Shown here: positions 37,558-44,602 of the stretch, in pieces
How the letters are laid out: the number at the start of each line of letters is the position of its first letter
How positions within the stretch are numbered: position 1 is the first letter of the stretch
Assembly (NCBI GenBank): GCA_041394845.1
Contig: JAWKHL010000007.1
Coordinates: 186,001-250,000, forward strand
Origin: JAHCHG01 sp041394845
Lineage (GTDB): Bacteria; Acidobacteriota; Blastocatellia; Pyrinomonadales; Pyrinomonadaceae
Length of the DNA: 64,000 nt
Direction: 5' to 3'
Notes under the pieces: generated by a model
Database searches by the model: none
What the model was told of the DNA's origin: nothing
The model's input: the letters and a program-made list of their open reading frames with translations, nothing else
Translations under genes and position numbers: made by a program

Positions 37558-38985
37558 TCAATCACCGAGGGCTTTGGCCGCGTTGATGCGTCCGCCGTTC
37601 TCGACCTTGCCGTCCAGCGAATCGAGCTTATCTACCGAAGCGAGAACCCTTTGACGCAACTGTTCGACCGTCAGATCCGGTTCGCTGGCCAGGATCAGGG
37701 CGGCGACGCCGGCGACATACGGTGTCGCCATCGAGGTGCCGGACGCCTCGCGGTACTGATCGTTGAGCCAGGTGCTCAGGATGTCCTTGCCCGGCGCGGC
37801 GATGTGAACCGTTTTCGGACCGAAGTTCGAGAACGAAGCCATCTGATCGTTGCGGTCGAGTGCGGCCACGCTGATGACGTTGGAGAGTTTGTAGTTCGAA
37901 GGATAATGCGGACTCTTGTCGTTGTTGGTGCTGTTGTTTCCGGCGGCGGCCACGAACAGAATGCCCTCTTCGCCGGCGGCCCGGATCGCATCTTCGAGCG
38001 GTTTCGAATAAAGCGTCGAACCCCAGCTGGCATTGATCACCCGGACGTTGACGCCGGCCCGTTTCCGGTCGATGGCGTAATTGATGGCTTCGATCGCATC
38101 CTTGGTGGAACCGAACCCGCCGCGGCCGATGAATTTGAGCGGCATGATCTCGACCTTCCAGTTGATGCCGGAAATGCCTTCGTTGTTGTTGCCTTCGGCG
38201 CCGATGATGCCGGCGCAGTGGGTTCCGTGGCCGTTATCGTCCATCGGATCGCTCAGATTGTCGGTCGCGTTAAAACCGTGCAGATCGTTGAAGGTGCCGA
38301 GTTCGTCATCGGTATATTGCGGAATATTATCCGGGCGGAGCCACATGTTTTTGACCAGATCGGGATGAGTGTAATCGACTCCGCTGTCCAAGACGGCGAT
38401 GACCACTTCTTCGCTGCCCTGGGTTTTCAGCCATGCTTTGAGCGCCGAAACGTCGGCCTTTTCCTTGCCGCCGTTCTGTCCGATATTATTCAAGGCCCAT
38501 TGCTCTTCGAACATCGGATCATTCGGCATGACCGGATTTTCGTCGCGGGTCCGGTAGAGCAGGTCTTTCGTGGAAGAGTTCGTCGGATCGTCCAATTTGA
38601 TCTCATAGTTCGGCTCGGCGTAAACGACCAGATCGCTCATCGCGGCGTATTGTTTGGCCACGGCTTCGGCGTCCAGATTATCGAGATCGTCGATCGCTAC
38701 CAATCCTTTGACGATCTCCAGTTCGTCCTCGACGCGGTCGTTGTTTTTGGCGGCGATCTTTTTGATCTCGCTCAAACTGACTTCGGGACGGAATTTCACC
38801 AGAACTTCCGGCACGCATTCTTTGGCCGATCGTTCGACCGTCACCGGTTTCGTGACCGTTTCGACCGTTTTGACCGTTCTGTCGGTCGAATTCGACTGCC
38901 AGCTTCTGATCTGTCCGATCATGGCGGCGATGGCGACGATCACCAAAGCGATACCGAGATGGATCCAAATATTGTTACGATTCAT
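37558..38985 (-). CDS. S8-family subtilisin-like serine protease, membrane-anchored or exported
   Basis: A 475-residue protease. Residues 7-25 form one hydrophobic helix (signal anchor or uncleaved leader). A fervidolysin-like/I9-type propeptide (about 58-128: VLVKFRPEVSLSEIK to VVYAEPNYE) precedes the catalytic domain. The triad is Asp200 (VLDSGVDYTHPDL), His253 (NGHGTHCAG) and Ser418 (GTSMATPYVAG), with oxyanion Asn350 in AAAGNN. All key residues are intact, so the enzyme should be active after propeptide removal. It lies alone between terminators. The long frame on the opposite strand (37360-39009) is a codon-bias shadow. Confidence 0.93.
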   Translation of the reverse strand: MNRNNIWIHLGIALVIVAIAAMIGQIRSWQSNSTDRTVKTVETVTKPVTVERSAKECVPEVLVKFRPEVSLSEIKKIAAKNNDRVEDELEIVKGLVAIDDLDNLDAEAVAKQYAAMSDLVVYAEPNYEIKLDDPTNSSTKDLLYRTRDENPVMPNDPMFEEQWALNNIGQNGGKEKADVSALKAWLKTQGSEEVVIAVLDSGVDYTHPDLVKNMWLRPDNIPQYTDDELGTFNDLHGFNATDNLSDPMDDNGHGTHCAGIIGAEGNNNEGISGINWKVEIMPLKFIGRGGFGSTKDAIEAINYAIDRKRAGVNVRVINASWGSTLYSKPLEDAIRAAGEEGILFVAAAGNNSTNNDKSPHYPSNYKLSNVISVAALDRNDQMASFSNFGPKTVHIAAPGKDILSTWLNDQYREASGTSMATPYVAGVAALILASEPDLTVEQLRQRVLASVDKLDSLDGKVENGGRINAAKALGD

Positions 38986-39047
38986 TTTTCAAACTCCAAA
39001 AATCTTTAACTTTCGGGAAGTTTTTGTCTACGCTTCCCGTTAATGTT

Positions 39048-39329
39048 TCACGATGCGACGACGTGATTTGTTCCCTCAAATCCGACGAGCCTCAACTGAT
39101 ACTTGTCGGCGCGATACTCGTAATTTTCGCCGGCGGCGTCCAGATCTATCCGCCAACCGCTCGAGATCATCATCCCCGACATCTCGCCTTCGACCGGGGC
39201 CCCGAGCGACATATCGGGAAAATCCTGGTCATCGACCGACTTCGTTTTTATGTCGTTTTCCGAAATGCTCAAACGCCGGGCCAGATCCTCTTTTGCTTTC
39301 TGAACCGCGCTGTCTTTATCAAAACTCAT
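39048..39329 (-). CDS. small soluble protein of unknown function
   Basis: A 93-residue protein, acidic, without signal peptide or membrane segment. It begins MSFDKDSAVQKAKEDLARRL, a short amphipathic helix, and then has a beta-rich part (MISSGWRIDLDAAGENYEYR and YQLRLVGFEG). An AGGAT element lies about 12 bases upstream of the ATG. I do not recognise a family. It lies 62 bases upstream of the subtilisin gene on the same strand and may be cotranscribed with it, for example as a cytosolic partner or by chance. It is the last ordinary chromosomal gene before the cassette array. Confidence 0.6.
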   Translation of the reverse strand: MSFDKDSAVQKAKEDLARRLSISENDIKTKSVDDQDFPDMSLGAPVEGEMSGMMISSGWRIDLDAAGENYEYRADKYQLRLVGFEGTNHVVAS

Positions 39330-39439
39330 AAAATATAAATCCTGCTTTCAGGTTGTCCGTTGCAGCTACAATTTTGCTATTATTTTGCAAATTAGTCAAT
39401 GAAATAAGTTTTTTGAATGCTTTTCGGCATAGTGCGGAA

Positions 39440-39841
39440 CTAACTCGCCTTCTTCGGTAACAGCCAATAATCATCTCGCCAATAGTATAAACACGCCGCC
39501 ATGCCGGATGCCCGCCAACGCTCGTGGTCTGTCTCCAAGTCCCAATGCAAGTGTGGGTCTTTGTTCGGATCGAAAGGCCTCCACTGCGGGTCCCGGCTGT
39601 CTGAATCCGTCGGCCGTCGAACGGGACCGGTGAACCGATACTCCGATGCTCCTTCTCGCATGAACTGCTTTTGCGCCTCAAACAAACTGACACTGTTCGC
39701 GCCTCCGGCCATGAGCGGATAGCCAAGCTGAATCTGGTCATCTTCCCAAAAGCAAATCGGACAAATGGCGTAACTGCCCGGAGGCTCGTCGAACACAAAG
39801 TAGCCGCAGACCGGGCATGGATAAATGGTCGCATCGCTCAT
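39440..39841 (-). CDS. cassette gene F: CPCC-family cysteine-rich protein
   Basis: A 133-residue protein with the N-terminal Cys-rich motif of the CPCC family: YPCPVCGYFVFDEPPGSY followed by CPICFWEDDQ, four Cys as two CPxC knuckles that should bind zinc. The remainder is DPNKDPHLHWD-type sequence typical of the family. Function is unknown, but these proteins are frequent cargo of integron cassettes and toxin/immunity islands. I start at ATG 39841 because the motif follows at once. The longer frame would run through the upstream attC-like site. It is the last recognisable gene of the array on its downstream side. Confidence 0.75.
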   Translation of the reverse strand: MSDATIYPCPVCGYFVFDEPPGSYAICPICFWEDDQIQLGYPLMAGGANSVSLFEAQKQFMREGASEYRFTGPVRRPTDSDSRDPQWRPFDPNKDPHLHWDLETDHERWRASGMAACLYYWRDDYWLLPKKAS

Positions 39842-39855
39842 TCGCACTTGAATTG

Positions 39856-39893
39856 GTCTAACGTCGGCCGTCACCAAGCACAGCGAGTTAGTC
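39856..39893 (-). other. attC-like recombination site (short), between cassette genes E and F
   Basis: On the minus strand GACTAAC, a 24-base centre and GTTAGAC. The right core fits the GTTRRRY consensus exactly; the left differs in one position from RYYYAAC. The centre shows little pairing, so the site may be decayed. Confidence 0.5.
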
Positions 39894-39907
39894 TTCCACT
39901 TATAAAC

Positions 39908-39940
39908 GCCCAATGCAGTGCATCAATCACCGCATTGGGC
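39908..39940. other. hairpin near the end of cassette gene E
   Basis: Arms GCCCAATGCAGTG and CACCGCATTGGGC pair with one mismatch. It resembles an attC hairpin in size and position, directly after the gene E stop, but carries AAT/ATT where attC needs AAC/GTT. It is therefore either a mutated attC or a terminator. Confidence 0.5.
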
Positions 39941-39947
39941 GCCGCGT

Positions 39948-40507
39948 CTAGGGTTGACTTTCCAAGTACTGAAGATACTCGACGACGAATTTCGACGCTA
40001 TGAATTTACATCGATCAAGCTCTTTTTTCGTTGCAGGGCGAAGCGAGTAGACCATCTTGCCTCGATGTCGTCCTTCTTGAAGCGGTTCGTGGTTTGCCAA
40101 TTTACTGAGTTCAGACCACTGTGACGACGACAGTGCATCAATCGTGTTCTTCTTGTTGCCGAATTTGTCGATTAGTGAATCAAGAACCTCGTACAGATGA
40201 ACCAAACAATTGGCCTTATCCGTCAAACCTCTGGCAATGCTATTGAGCATCGCCGTAAGGTGATCGTCGGAAGAATACGCAGGAACGCGTTCTGCCAACT
40301 CGCGTTTTTCGACCAATCGTTCAGCCTTGGAGTCGATTACTGTGCCGTCGGTTCTGCGTACGACAAAATCAATGGGTTTACCTTCGACGGACACTACAGC
40401 GCCTGACACTTCAGCGTAGATTTCGCGTTTACCATATCTAGGTCTAGATCTTGCTCGAAATAGTCAGTCGGGCTGAAGGTCCAATCAAGCTGGTAATAGT
40501 CATCCAT
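39948..40507 (-). pseudogene. cassette gene E: unknown protein, apparently frameshifted near its N-terminus
   Basis: The intact part (39948-40409, 153 codons from a GTG) begins inside a domain: the same frame upstream reads RYGKREIYAEVSGAVVS without a start before a stop codon. In another frame an ATG at 40507 opens MDDYYQLDWTFSPTDYFEQD, which looks like the missing N-terminus, and this frame ends at 40393-40399. Joining the two near 40435-40445 with a one-base shift gives a continuous protein of about 185 residues. Either the gene is broken or the assembly has a one-base error there. The product (soluble, helical second half) is not one I recognise. An attC-like site lies just upstream. Confidence 0.6.
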
Positions 40508-40526
40508 GTGCGAAAACTTTTCCGTC

Positions 40527-40615
40527 GGCGAACGGCGGCGTTCACCGAGCGGCGAAAACACGCAACGCAGATAAGAGGCAAGCTCAAGCCGCTTCGGCGC
40601 AATGACTTGTTCGGC
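40527..40615 (-). other. attC-like site between cassette genes D and E
   Basis: On the minus strand GCCGAAC starts the site and GTTCGCC ends it, 89 bases in all. Internal arms CGCCGAAGCGGC and GCCGCTCGGTG pair imperfectly with one unpaired base, as the extrahelical bases of attC sites do. The R'' box is exactly complementary to the 5' boundary core of cassette D (GTTCGGC at 41575-41569). Confidence 0.65.
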
Positions 40616-40621
40616 GTGTCA

Positions 40622-41554
40622 TTATTCAAATATATTATAGTTGGCGACTCGCCAAGTTCCGTCTTTTCCGAGAACTACGCTGAATGATTCAAACACTTGT
40701 TCCTGATTTTCATAAGAACTTATATACCAGAAAATTGCGCCTGAGCTTTCCGGTATATAAGGCAAAGACTTAATTGACTGAATTTGGATTATCTTTCTCG
40801 ATTTTAATTTGCCGAATGATTTATGCGCCGCTGTCCGATCCGTAGACCAAGTTTTTTCATCAAAAACCTCTTTTGTGGAAGATGATAACTCGGCGTAACT
40901 TTCTTTGTATTTGCCGGAATCCCACAAAAGAATCCAATTTTCCGCCACTTTTCGAGCCGCTTCGATTGATCTGTCAGTGTCCGTGATTGGCTTAGCGTTT
41001 TTAGAAGTAAATCTGACCGCTTTGACAAAATTCTCGAATAATTTATGGTCTTCTTTTTTGTATTGAACTTTCGAGATATGTAAATCAACCCAATAACCGT
41101 TTTCGACAAACTGTGCATACATATCGAATATTTCAACCGGCTGACCTTGCACCGTCGGGCGGAAAAACTCGAAGTAACTGACCTCGCCGATTTTCGATTG
41201 AACGACATCCTGCACTTTTCCCCATTCCGGATTGCCCGCGTTCCAGACAAAATCACGGCATTCGGCACTAGTTTTACACTTTACGGCAGGCTCGATGAAT
41301 AAAGAAACGGTCATGCCTTCTTTTTCATTCTGCATCAAAAAATAACCGGATTTGTTATCAGGTTTTATTTGCTGATTCCGAAAATCAAGATTTTGACCGT
41401 CAAGCGACACCATCCAGGGCGCGTCGGGCGTTGTAAAAGCTATTCGGTCTTCGCTTACAGCTTGAGCAGCCACAACTAGCGAAAGCAGAAAAAGAATGAC
41501 AAGGGCTGAAAAAATTATTCGTGTAATCATATTTGAGAAATTAAGAGTCATCAT
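40622..41554 (-). CDS. cassette gene D: exported DUF4019-type protein
   Basis: A 310-residue protein. A hydrophobic leader (about residues 9-31, IITRIIFSALVILFLLSL-like, ending AAQA) marks export. An alternative start at 41530 would begin right at the leader. The middle part (40-190) has no match that I recognise. The C-terminal 110 residues (ARKVAENWILLWDSGKYKES, SSSTKEVFDEKTWSTDRTAAHKSFGKLKSR and a WYISSYENQEQ strand) match DUF4019, a small cystatin-like domain of secreted proteins. Base composition is clearly lower in GC than in the chromosomal genes. The stop is followed after six bases by the R'' box of the attC-like site. The 5' end lies 14 bases from a GTTCGGC core. Confidence 0.75.
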   Translation of the reverse strand: MMTLNFSNMITRIIFSALVILFLLSLVVAAQAVSEDRIAFTTPDAPWMVSLDGQNLDFRNQQIKPDNKSGYFLMQNEKEGMTVSLFIEPAVKCKTSAECRDFVWNAGNPEWGKVQDVVQSKIGEVSYFEFFRPTVQGQPVEIFDMYAQFVENGYWVDLHISKVQYKKEDHKLFENFVKAVRFTSKNAKPITDTDRSIEAARKVAENWILLWDSGKYKESYAELSSSTKEVFDEKTWSTDRTAAHKSFGKLKSRKIIQIQSIKSLPYIPESSGAIFWYISSYENQEQVFESFSVVLGKDGTWRVANYNIFE

Positions 41555-41568
41555 TGAAATTAAGAAAC

Positions 41569-41589
41569 GCCGAACGACTTGAGTTATGC
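41569..41589 (-). other. truncated attC-like site between cassette genes C and D
   Basis: On the minus strand GCATAAC, seven bases and GTTCGGC. Both cores are present but the L boxes are missing. GCATAAC contains the TAA stop of gene C and complements the 5' core of cassette C; GTTCGGC complements the R'' box of cassette D. Confidence 0.6.
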
Positions 41590-41922
41590 GTAAATGCTCT
41601 TTTCTGGGACGCCTCTCTCAAGAGAAACAATCCAAATTGAGCCGCATTTGAAACTAAGATCACAAGTAAGATGAGAAGTAAACTTAACCATATACTTCAA
41701 ATTCTCCAACTGGTGAGATTTAATCTTGTAATGTCCTCTCTCATCAATCTCATTTGTTATAGTAAATCCATGAATTTTTACCGTAACCGTCGGCCCATAT
41801 TTCCCATTTTCTTTGTCTCGATCAAGATTAATAGAAATTATCTCTGAGTCATGAAATGATGGCCATTTTCCATATAACTCTAAAATTTTTTCTGATCCCT
41901 CTATATCTATATAATTCTTCAT
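41584..41922 (-). CDS. cassette gene C: Imm50-like immunity protein
   Basis: A 112-residue soluble protein whose pattern LYGKWPSFHDSEIISINLDR, then GPTVTVKIHGFTI, EIDERGHYKIKSHQLENLKY and a late LERGVPEKS end resembles the Imm50 family of immunity proteins from polymorphic toxin systems. No toxin gene is near, so it would be an orphan immunity gene carried as a cassette. Such a gene may protect against toxins of neighbouring bacteria. GC content is low (visibly AT-rich), unlike the flanking chromosome. The stop codon TAA lies inside the GCATAAC box, a typical cassette feature. The ATG is about 20 bases from the 5' core GTTATGC. Confidence 0.65.
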   Translation of the reverse strand: MKNYIDIEGSEKILELYGKWPSFHDSEIISINLDRDKENGKYGPTVTVKIHGFTITNEIDERGHYKIKSHQLENLKYMVKFTSHLTCDLSFKCGSIWIVSLERGVPEKSIYA

Positions 41923-41941
41923 ATATCTGTTTTCTTATTAC

Positions 41942-42000
41942 GCATAACGCCTTGCACAGAGGCCGATTAAAGATGGCGGCGTTTTTGCAAGGCGTTATGC
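41942..42000 (-). other. attC-like site between cassette genes B and C
   Basis: A 59-base site with perfect 15-base outer arms (GCATAACGCCTTGCA and its complement) and an imperfectly paired centre rich in GCC/GGC. It has the size and core heptamers (GCATAAC, GTTATGC) of integron attC sites. It overlaps the stop codon of gene B. Confidence 0.75.
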
Positions 42001-42297
42001 GCGCTTACCATTATTGTTAACAATTTCTACTAGCTCTCTAAATCTCTGGTTATCGTACTTTAAGGACGCTACATATTTCTGCGCTTCTCTCCAGCTAAAC
42101 TCTTTGACAACTTTTTTGCTATTGCAGCCCTCTAGATATATCACAGGGGGATAGTAGTCATCATCTGACGCTGATTGCTCGAACGCTTTGGTTTGTATAA
42201 AGAACTCATACCAATTGCCATCGTCAGAATCGAAACAAAACCCGTACGACCCTCCGTCGCGATATACGTCAGCTTCCCATATTTTTTCTACTTTCAT
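41995..42297 (-). CDS. cassette gene B: small protein of unknown function
   Basis: A 100-residue soluble protein, aromatic and acidic: GGSYGFCFDSDDGNWYEFFI, then DDDYYPPVIYLEGCNSKK and a C-terminal helix ending NNGKRA. I do not recognise it. The size, acidity and WYE/DYYPP strands resemble small immunity-type proteins, but that is only an impression. The TAA stop is formed by the R'' box GCATAAC, which shows that the gene and the recombination site moved as a unit. The ATG follows the core GTTATGC by 12 bases, with GAAGAG as a possible ribosome binding site. Composition is AT-rich. Confidence 0.65.
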   Translation of the reverse strand: MKVEKIWEADVYRDGGSYGFCFDSDDGNWYEFFIQTKAFEQSASDDDYYPPVIYLEGCNSKKVVKEFSWREAQKYVASLKYDNQRFRELVEIVNNNGKRA

Positions 42298-42309
42298 CGT
42301 TCACTCTTC

Positions 42310-42329
42310 GCATAACGACTAAGTTATGC
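42310..42329 (-). other. truncated attC-like site between cassette genes A and B
   Basis: On the minus strand GCATAAC, six bases and GTTATGC, a 20-base palindrome without L boxes. The left core complements the 5' boundary of cassette A, the right one the R'' box of cassette B. The centre seems to have been lost, which would fuse the two cassettes. Confidence 0.6.
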
Positions 42330-42340
42330 GGCGCTGCAGT

Positions 42341-42652
42341 TCACGATTCGTTGGGAGCGATGGTTATCGTGCCTGAATCATAATCAAGCATGTAAAGGCC
42401 ATCGGGAGTAACCACTCGTAGTTCCTCAGTGTCGTAGTCCTTCTCCGTGACAGGTATCACCTTGCCAGCCACGGGACCGATTCCGATGCCACAACCATCC
42501 TGTGGATACGCGAGTTCGCGATCACGTGCCACTCGTTGCCAGTCTTCGGTCGAAAATAAGCCGCGTCCTGAGTGACTGATCGTCAACAAGTACTCGCCGC
42601 TTTCATCGAAGCCCATAGCAACCAATCCACCGACATGTAGATAACTTGCCAT
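42341..42652 (-). CDS. cassette gene A: small protein of unknown function
   Basis: A 103-residue protein that begins MASYLHVGGLVAMGFDESGE and continues LLTISHSGRGLFSTEDWQRV, with a C-terminal GLYMLDYDSGTITIAP strand pair. The pattern of a bridged beta-sheet with WD-like turns is seen in other cassette-borne orphan proteins, but I cannot name a family. Alternative starts are ATG 42664, which lies inside the GTTATGC core itself, and codons beyond it that would translate attC DNA. I prefer 42652. The stop comes 11 bases before the next R'' box. GC content is higher than in genes B to D, so the cassettes come from different sources. Confidence 0.6.
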   Translation of the reverse strand: MASYLHVGGLVAMGFDESGEYLLTISHSGRGLFSTEDWQRVARDRELAYPQDGCGIGIGPVAGKVIPVTEKDYDTEELRVVTPDGLYMLDYDSGTITIAPNES

Positions 42653-42660
42653 GTTGGTCC

Positions 42661-42774
42661 GCATAACGGCGGAGATGACGTGGGGCGAAACCGCCGCCAC
42701 GCGACTCCGAGTTCAAAAGACAAGCCGAATAAGAAGGTCGCTGTTTCGCCCTCACGTCCATTGATTTGTTGTGC
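42661..42774 (-). other. attC-like site between cassette genes 1 and A
   Basis: A 114-base site. On the minus strand it starts GCACAAC and ends GTTATGC. Inner arms GACGTGAGGGCGAAAC and GTTTCGCCCCACGTC pair over 15 bases with one extra base in the arm next to R'', the extrahelical base pattern of genuine attC sites. R'' complements the 5' boundary core of cassette 1 (GTTGTGC). Confidence 0.8.
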
Positions 42775-42794
42775 ATTCCTTCATTTTTACCACA

Positions 42795-43931
42795 CTATTT
42801 TACTGTAAGAGATTTGCGAATATATTGCACAATTGGTTTCCATATTTGCGCTTCTGACTCTCGATACGACAAATTAAGACTGATTTTTTTGTTCTTTAGA
42901 AAGAGCCACGTCATTTGAACGATAACAGGTCCTTCAAGTCCTGACCGCTTGTATTCAATAACTAAAGCTGGATGATTACCGACAAACTCACGGCGAAAAT
43001 CATAAAACTCAAGAAGTTCTTGGTTTACAACCGACAAAGACTCCCGTATATTCTCCTGCATTTCCGGCTTAAACTCTTGAATCTCACTTAACGGCGCAAT
43101 TCTCAAAAGCGCAGGGTCAATATCAACGTCAGTAGCATTTATCGCAATACCAGCATAAGTTGTTCGCGGAACAGAATTGGCTCGGAATAAATTAACTTTT
43201 TTGCCGGCTGGCAACTCGACGTTTGCAAGATTTAATGCTGCTTCTGCTGAAGTTTCAAGCGTAGAATTTAATTCTTCATCAAAAACCCACCAATTTTTTG
43301 GAACTTCAACAGAAACACCTAGCGGCAAAATTAATTTTCTAAATTTTGAGTTTTGTTCAGTTGATTTTTGCTCTGAAGAATTACGTTTCAGTGAATTTAG
43401 AAATTTTGTTATAGATGATGTCGGATAAGCTTTTGACGGTGAGCCAGCGTAAAGAAATATTGCTGAGTTCTTACCATAAAAAGTAATGCTGTAATACGTT
43501 ACAACAACACCGGAAATTGTCTTAAAGCCTCGCACCGAAACAAAACGCCCATTATTGTTTCGATTTATAGAAGTTTCAGCATTGCTGAGTCCGTTTGCAT
43601 TTGCGTATGCGGTTGCCTGAGTCACTAAGAAATCGTCTTCTATTGCCGATAGCTTTTCTAAAATTTCTTGAGGCATCGGCACATATTCAGCACGCAAAAA
43701 ACAACTATCTGCGGGTATAACGAGTTCTGCGCGTGCTGCTTTTATACCTTCAACGTAAACATCTTTAATTGTCGGTTGGCTTGGAAACGTAACTGAATAT
43801 TCTGCGGTTGCTGATGGGAAAATGAATTGAGAGGTTGTGTTTTGTTTTTGAGCAAATGAGTCAGATGTGCAAAAGAATAGCACAACTACAGACAAAACAA
43901 ATTTATAGAGGGCAATACATTTAATTTTCAT
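42795..43931 (-). CDS. cassette gene 1: secreted protein of unknown function
   Basis: A 378-residue protein with a signal peptide (MKIKCIALYKFVLSVVVLFF, cleavage near SFAQ). The mature part has two similar segments that each begin like a surfactant- or PsbP/YccF-type stress protein: SATAEYSVTFPSQPTIKDVY, and later KLILPLGVSVEVPKNWWVFD. The first half ends in a region rich in Asn and Ser. I do not recognise the whole. Composition is AT-rich with many rare codons relative to the flanking chromosome. An in-frame ATG at 43964 would add 11 residues; the signal-peptide position favours 43931. The core GTTGTGC lies at 43990-43984, so the gene and its site form a complete cassette. Confidence 0.7.
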   Translation of the reverse strand: MKIKCIALYKFVLSVVVLFFCTSDSFAQKQNTTSQFIFPSATAEYSVTFPSQPTIKDVYVEGIKAARAELVIPADSCFLRAEYVPMPQEILEKLSAIEDDFLVTQATAYANANGLSNAETSINRNNNGRFVSVRGFKTISGVVVTYYSITFYGKNSAIFLYAGSPSKAYPTSSITKFLNSLKRNSSEQKSTEQNSKFRKLILPLGVSVEVPKNWWVFDEELNSTLETSAEAALNLANVELPAGKKVNLFRANSVPRTTYAGIAINATDVDIDPALLRIAPLSEIQEFKPEMQENIRESLSVVNQELLEFYDFRREFVGNHPALVIEYKRSGLEGPVIVQMTWLFLKNKKISLNLSYRESEAQIWKPIVQYIRKSLTVK

Positions 43932-43983
43932 ATTTTTAGGTAATAGCACATCTTTATGAATCATTGTTTAGTAACGAGAAGAT

Positions 43984-43990
43984 GCACAAC
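43984..43990 (-). other. 5' boundary core of the cassette array
   Basis: On the minus strand GTTGTGC, the exact complement of the R'' box of the same cassette (GCACAAC at 42774-42768). No further attC or attI can be recognised upstream, so this marks the entry side of the array. The 440 bases from here to 44430 hold no gene that I can support. Confidence 0.55.
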
Positions 43991-44430
43991 TTTGATTTAA
44001 ACCGAATTCCAATTTACTTATACCGAGGGTTTTATACTCCTTAAAGAATTCGAAGGTCAATAGAAAAGCCCGACTCTTCAAAGTTTGTTCCTTATTTTAC
44101 GCCAAAATTTTTAGTTCGGTTGAAATTTTTCAACCGAACTATTGCAAGGTCCTGTCAAAACTCCTCAACCAAGTTCGCATTCGGATGCGCCTCCGCGATG
44201 ACAGGCTGGCAAACCAAAAAAGACATCTGTCTGCTGGAATCGACAGTTTTATTTTTCTACCGGATCAGGCGTCCGAAAGAAGTGAGATTTCGGATTGCAA
44301 ATCTCAGCTTTCAAAAGGGTAACTGAAAAACCGAATCTATCAGAAATTTGCAGTCTGAAAATTCCAAAATATCAGAAAACGTAATTAACAAGAATATTTA
44401 TTCGATCAAAACGCAAAAATAAATTAAAAC

Positions 44431-44460
44431 TTGCCAACCGGTCGGAAATGAGTTTATAAT
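44431..44460 (+). promoter_or_regulatory. strong sigma70-type promoter of a non-coding transcript
   Basis: TTGCCA (44431-44436), an 18-base spacer and a perfect TATAAT (44455-44460). The predicted start is near 44467. No plus-strand reading frame follows, only a terminator 110 bases on. Confidence 0.55.
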
Positions 44461-44466
44461 GCCCTT

Positions 44467-44602
44467 TAATTATCAAGGGACGCGTTGTGGTTTTAGCCGA
44501 AGTCGTTTGTTTGGCCGCGTTACCGAGAAAAATATCAGAACTTATTATCACCAGCTAAATTTAAATATCTTGTGAGGACTGTCAGACAGGCAGTCCTTTT
44601 TT
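44467..44602 (+). ncRNA. candidate small RNA of about 135 nt, with terminator
   Basis: A sigma70-type promoter at 44431-44460 and a rho-independent terminator at 44575-44602 (arms AGGACTG/CAGTCCT, 9-base loop, six T) frame a stretch without coding potential. The transcript would end antisense to the last codons of the minus-strand DUF2085 gene, whose stop at 44582-44584 lies in the terminator loop. On the minus strand the hairpin has no T-tract, so it is not that gene's own terminator. No known RNA family (6S, SRP RNA, tmRNA) is recognisable. Confidence 0.45.

Noticed and set aside
37360..39009. Long plus-strand frame of 549 codons opposite the subtilisin gene.
   Set aside because: The minus strand encodes a complete S8 protease with all catalytic residues. 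The opposite frame is open because of codon bias and has no family resemblance.
39908..39940. Hairpin after cassette gene E as a regular attC.
   Set aside because: It has AAT/ATT instead of the required AAC/GTT and does not complement the 5' core of cassette E. I list it as an unassigned hairpin.
44120..44326. A 68-codon frame in the gap before the small RNA candidate.
   Set aside because: Composition is like translated non-coding DNA, there is no ribosome binding site and no recognisable motif.
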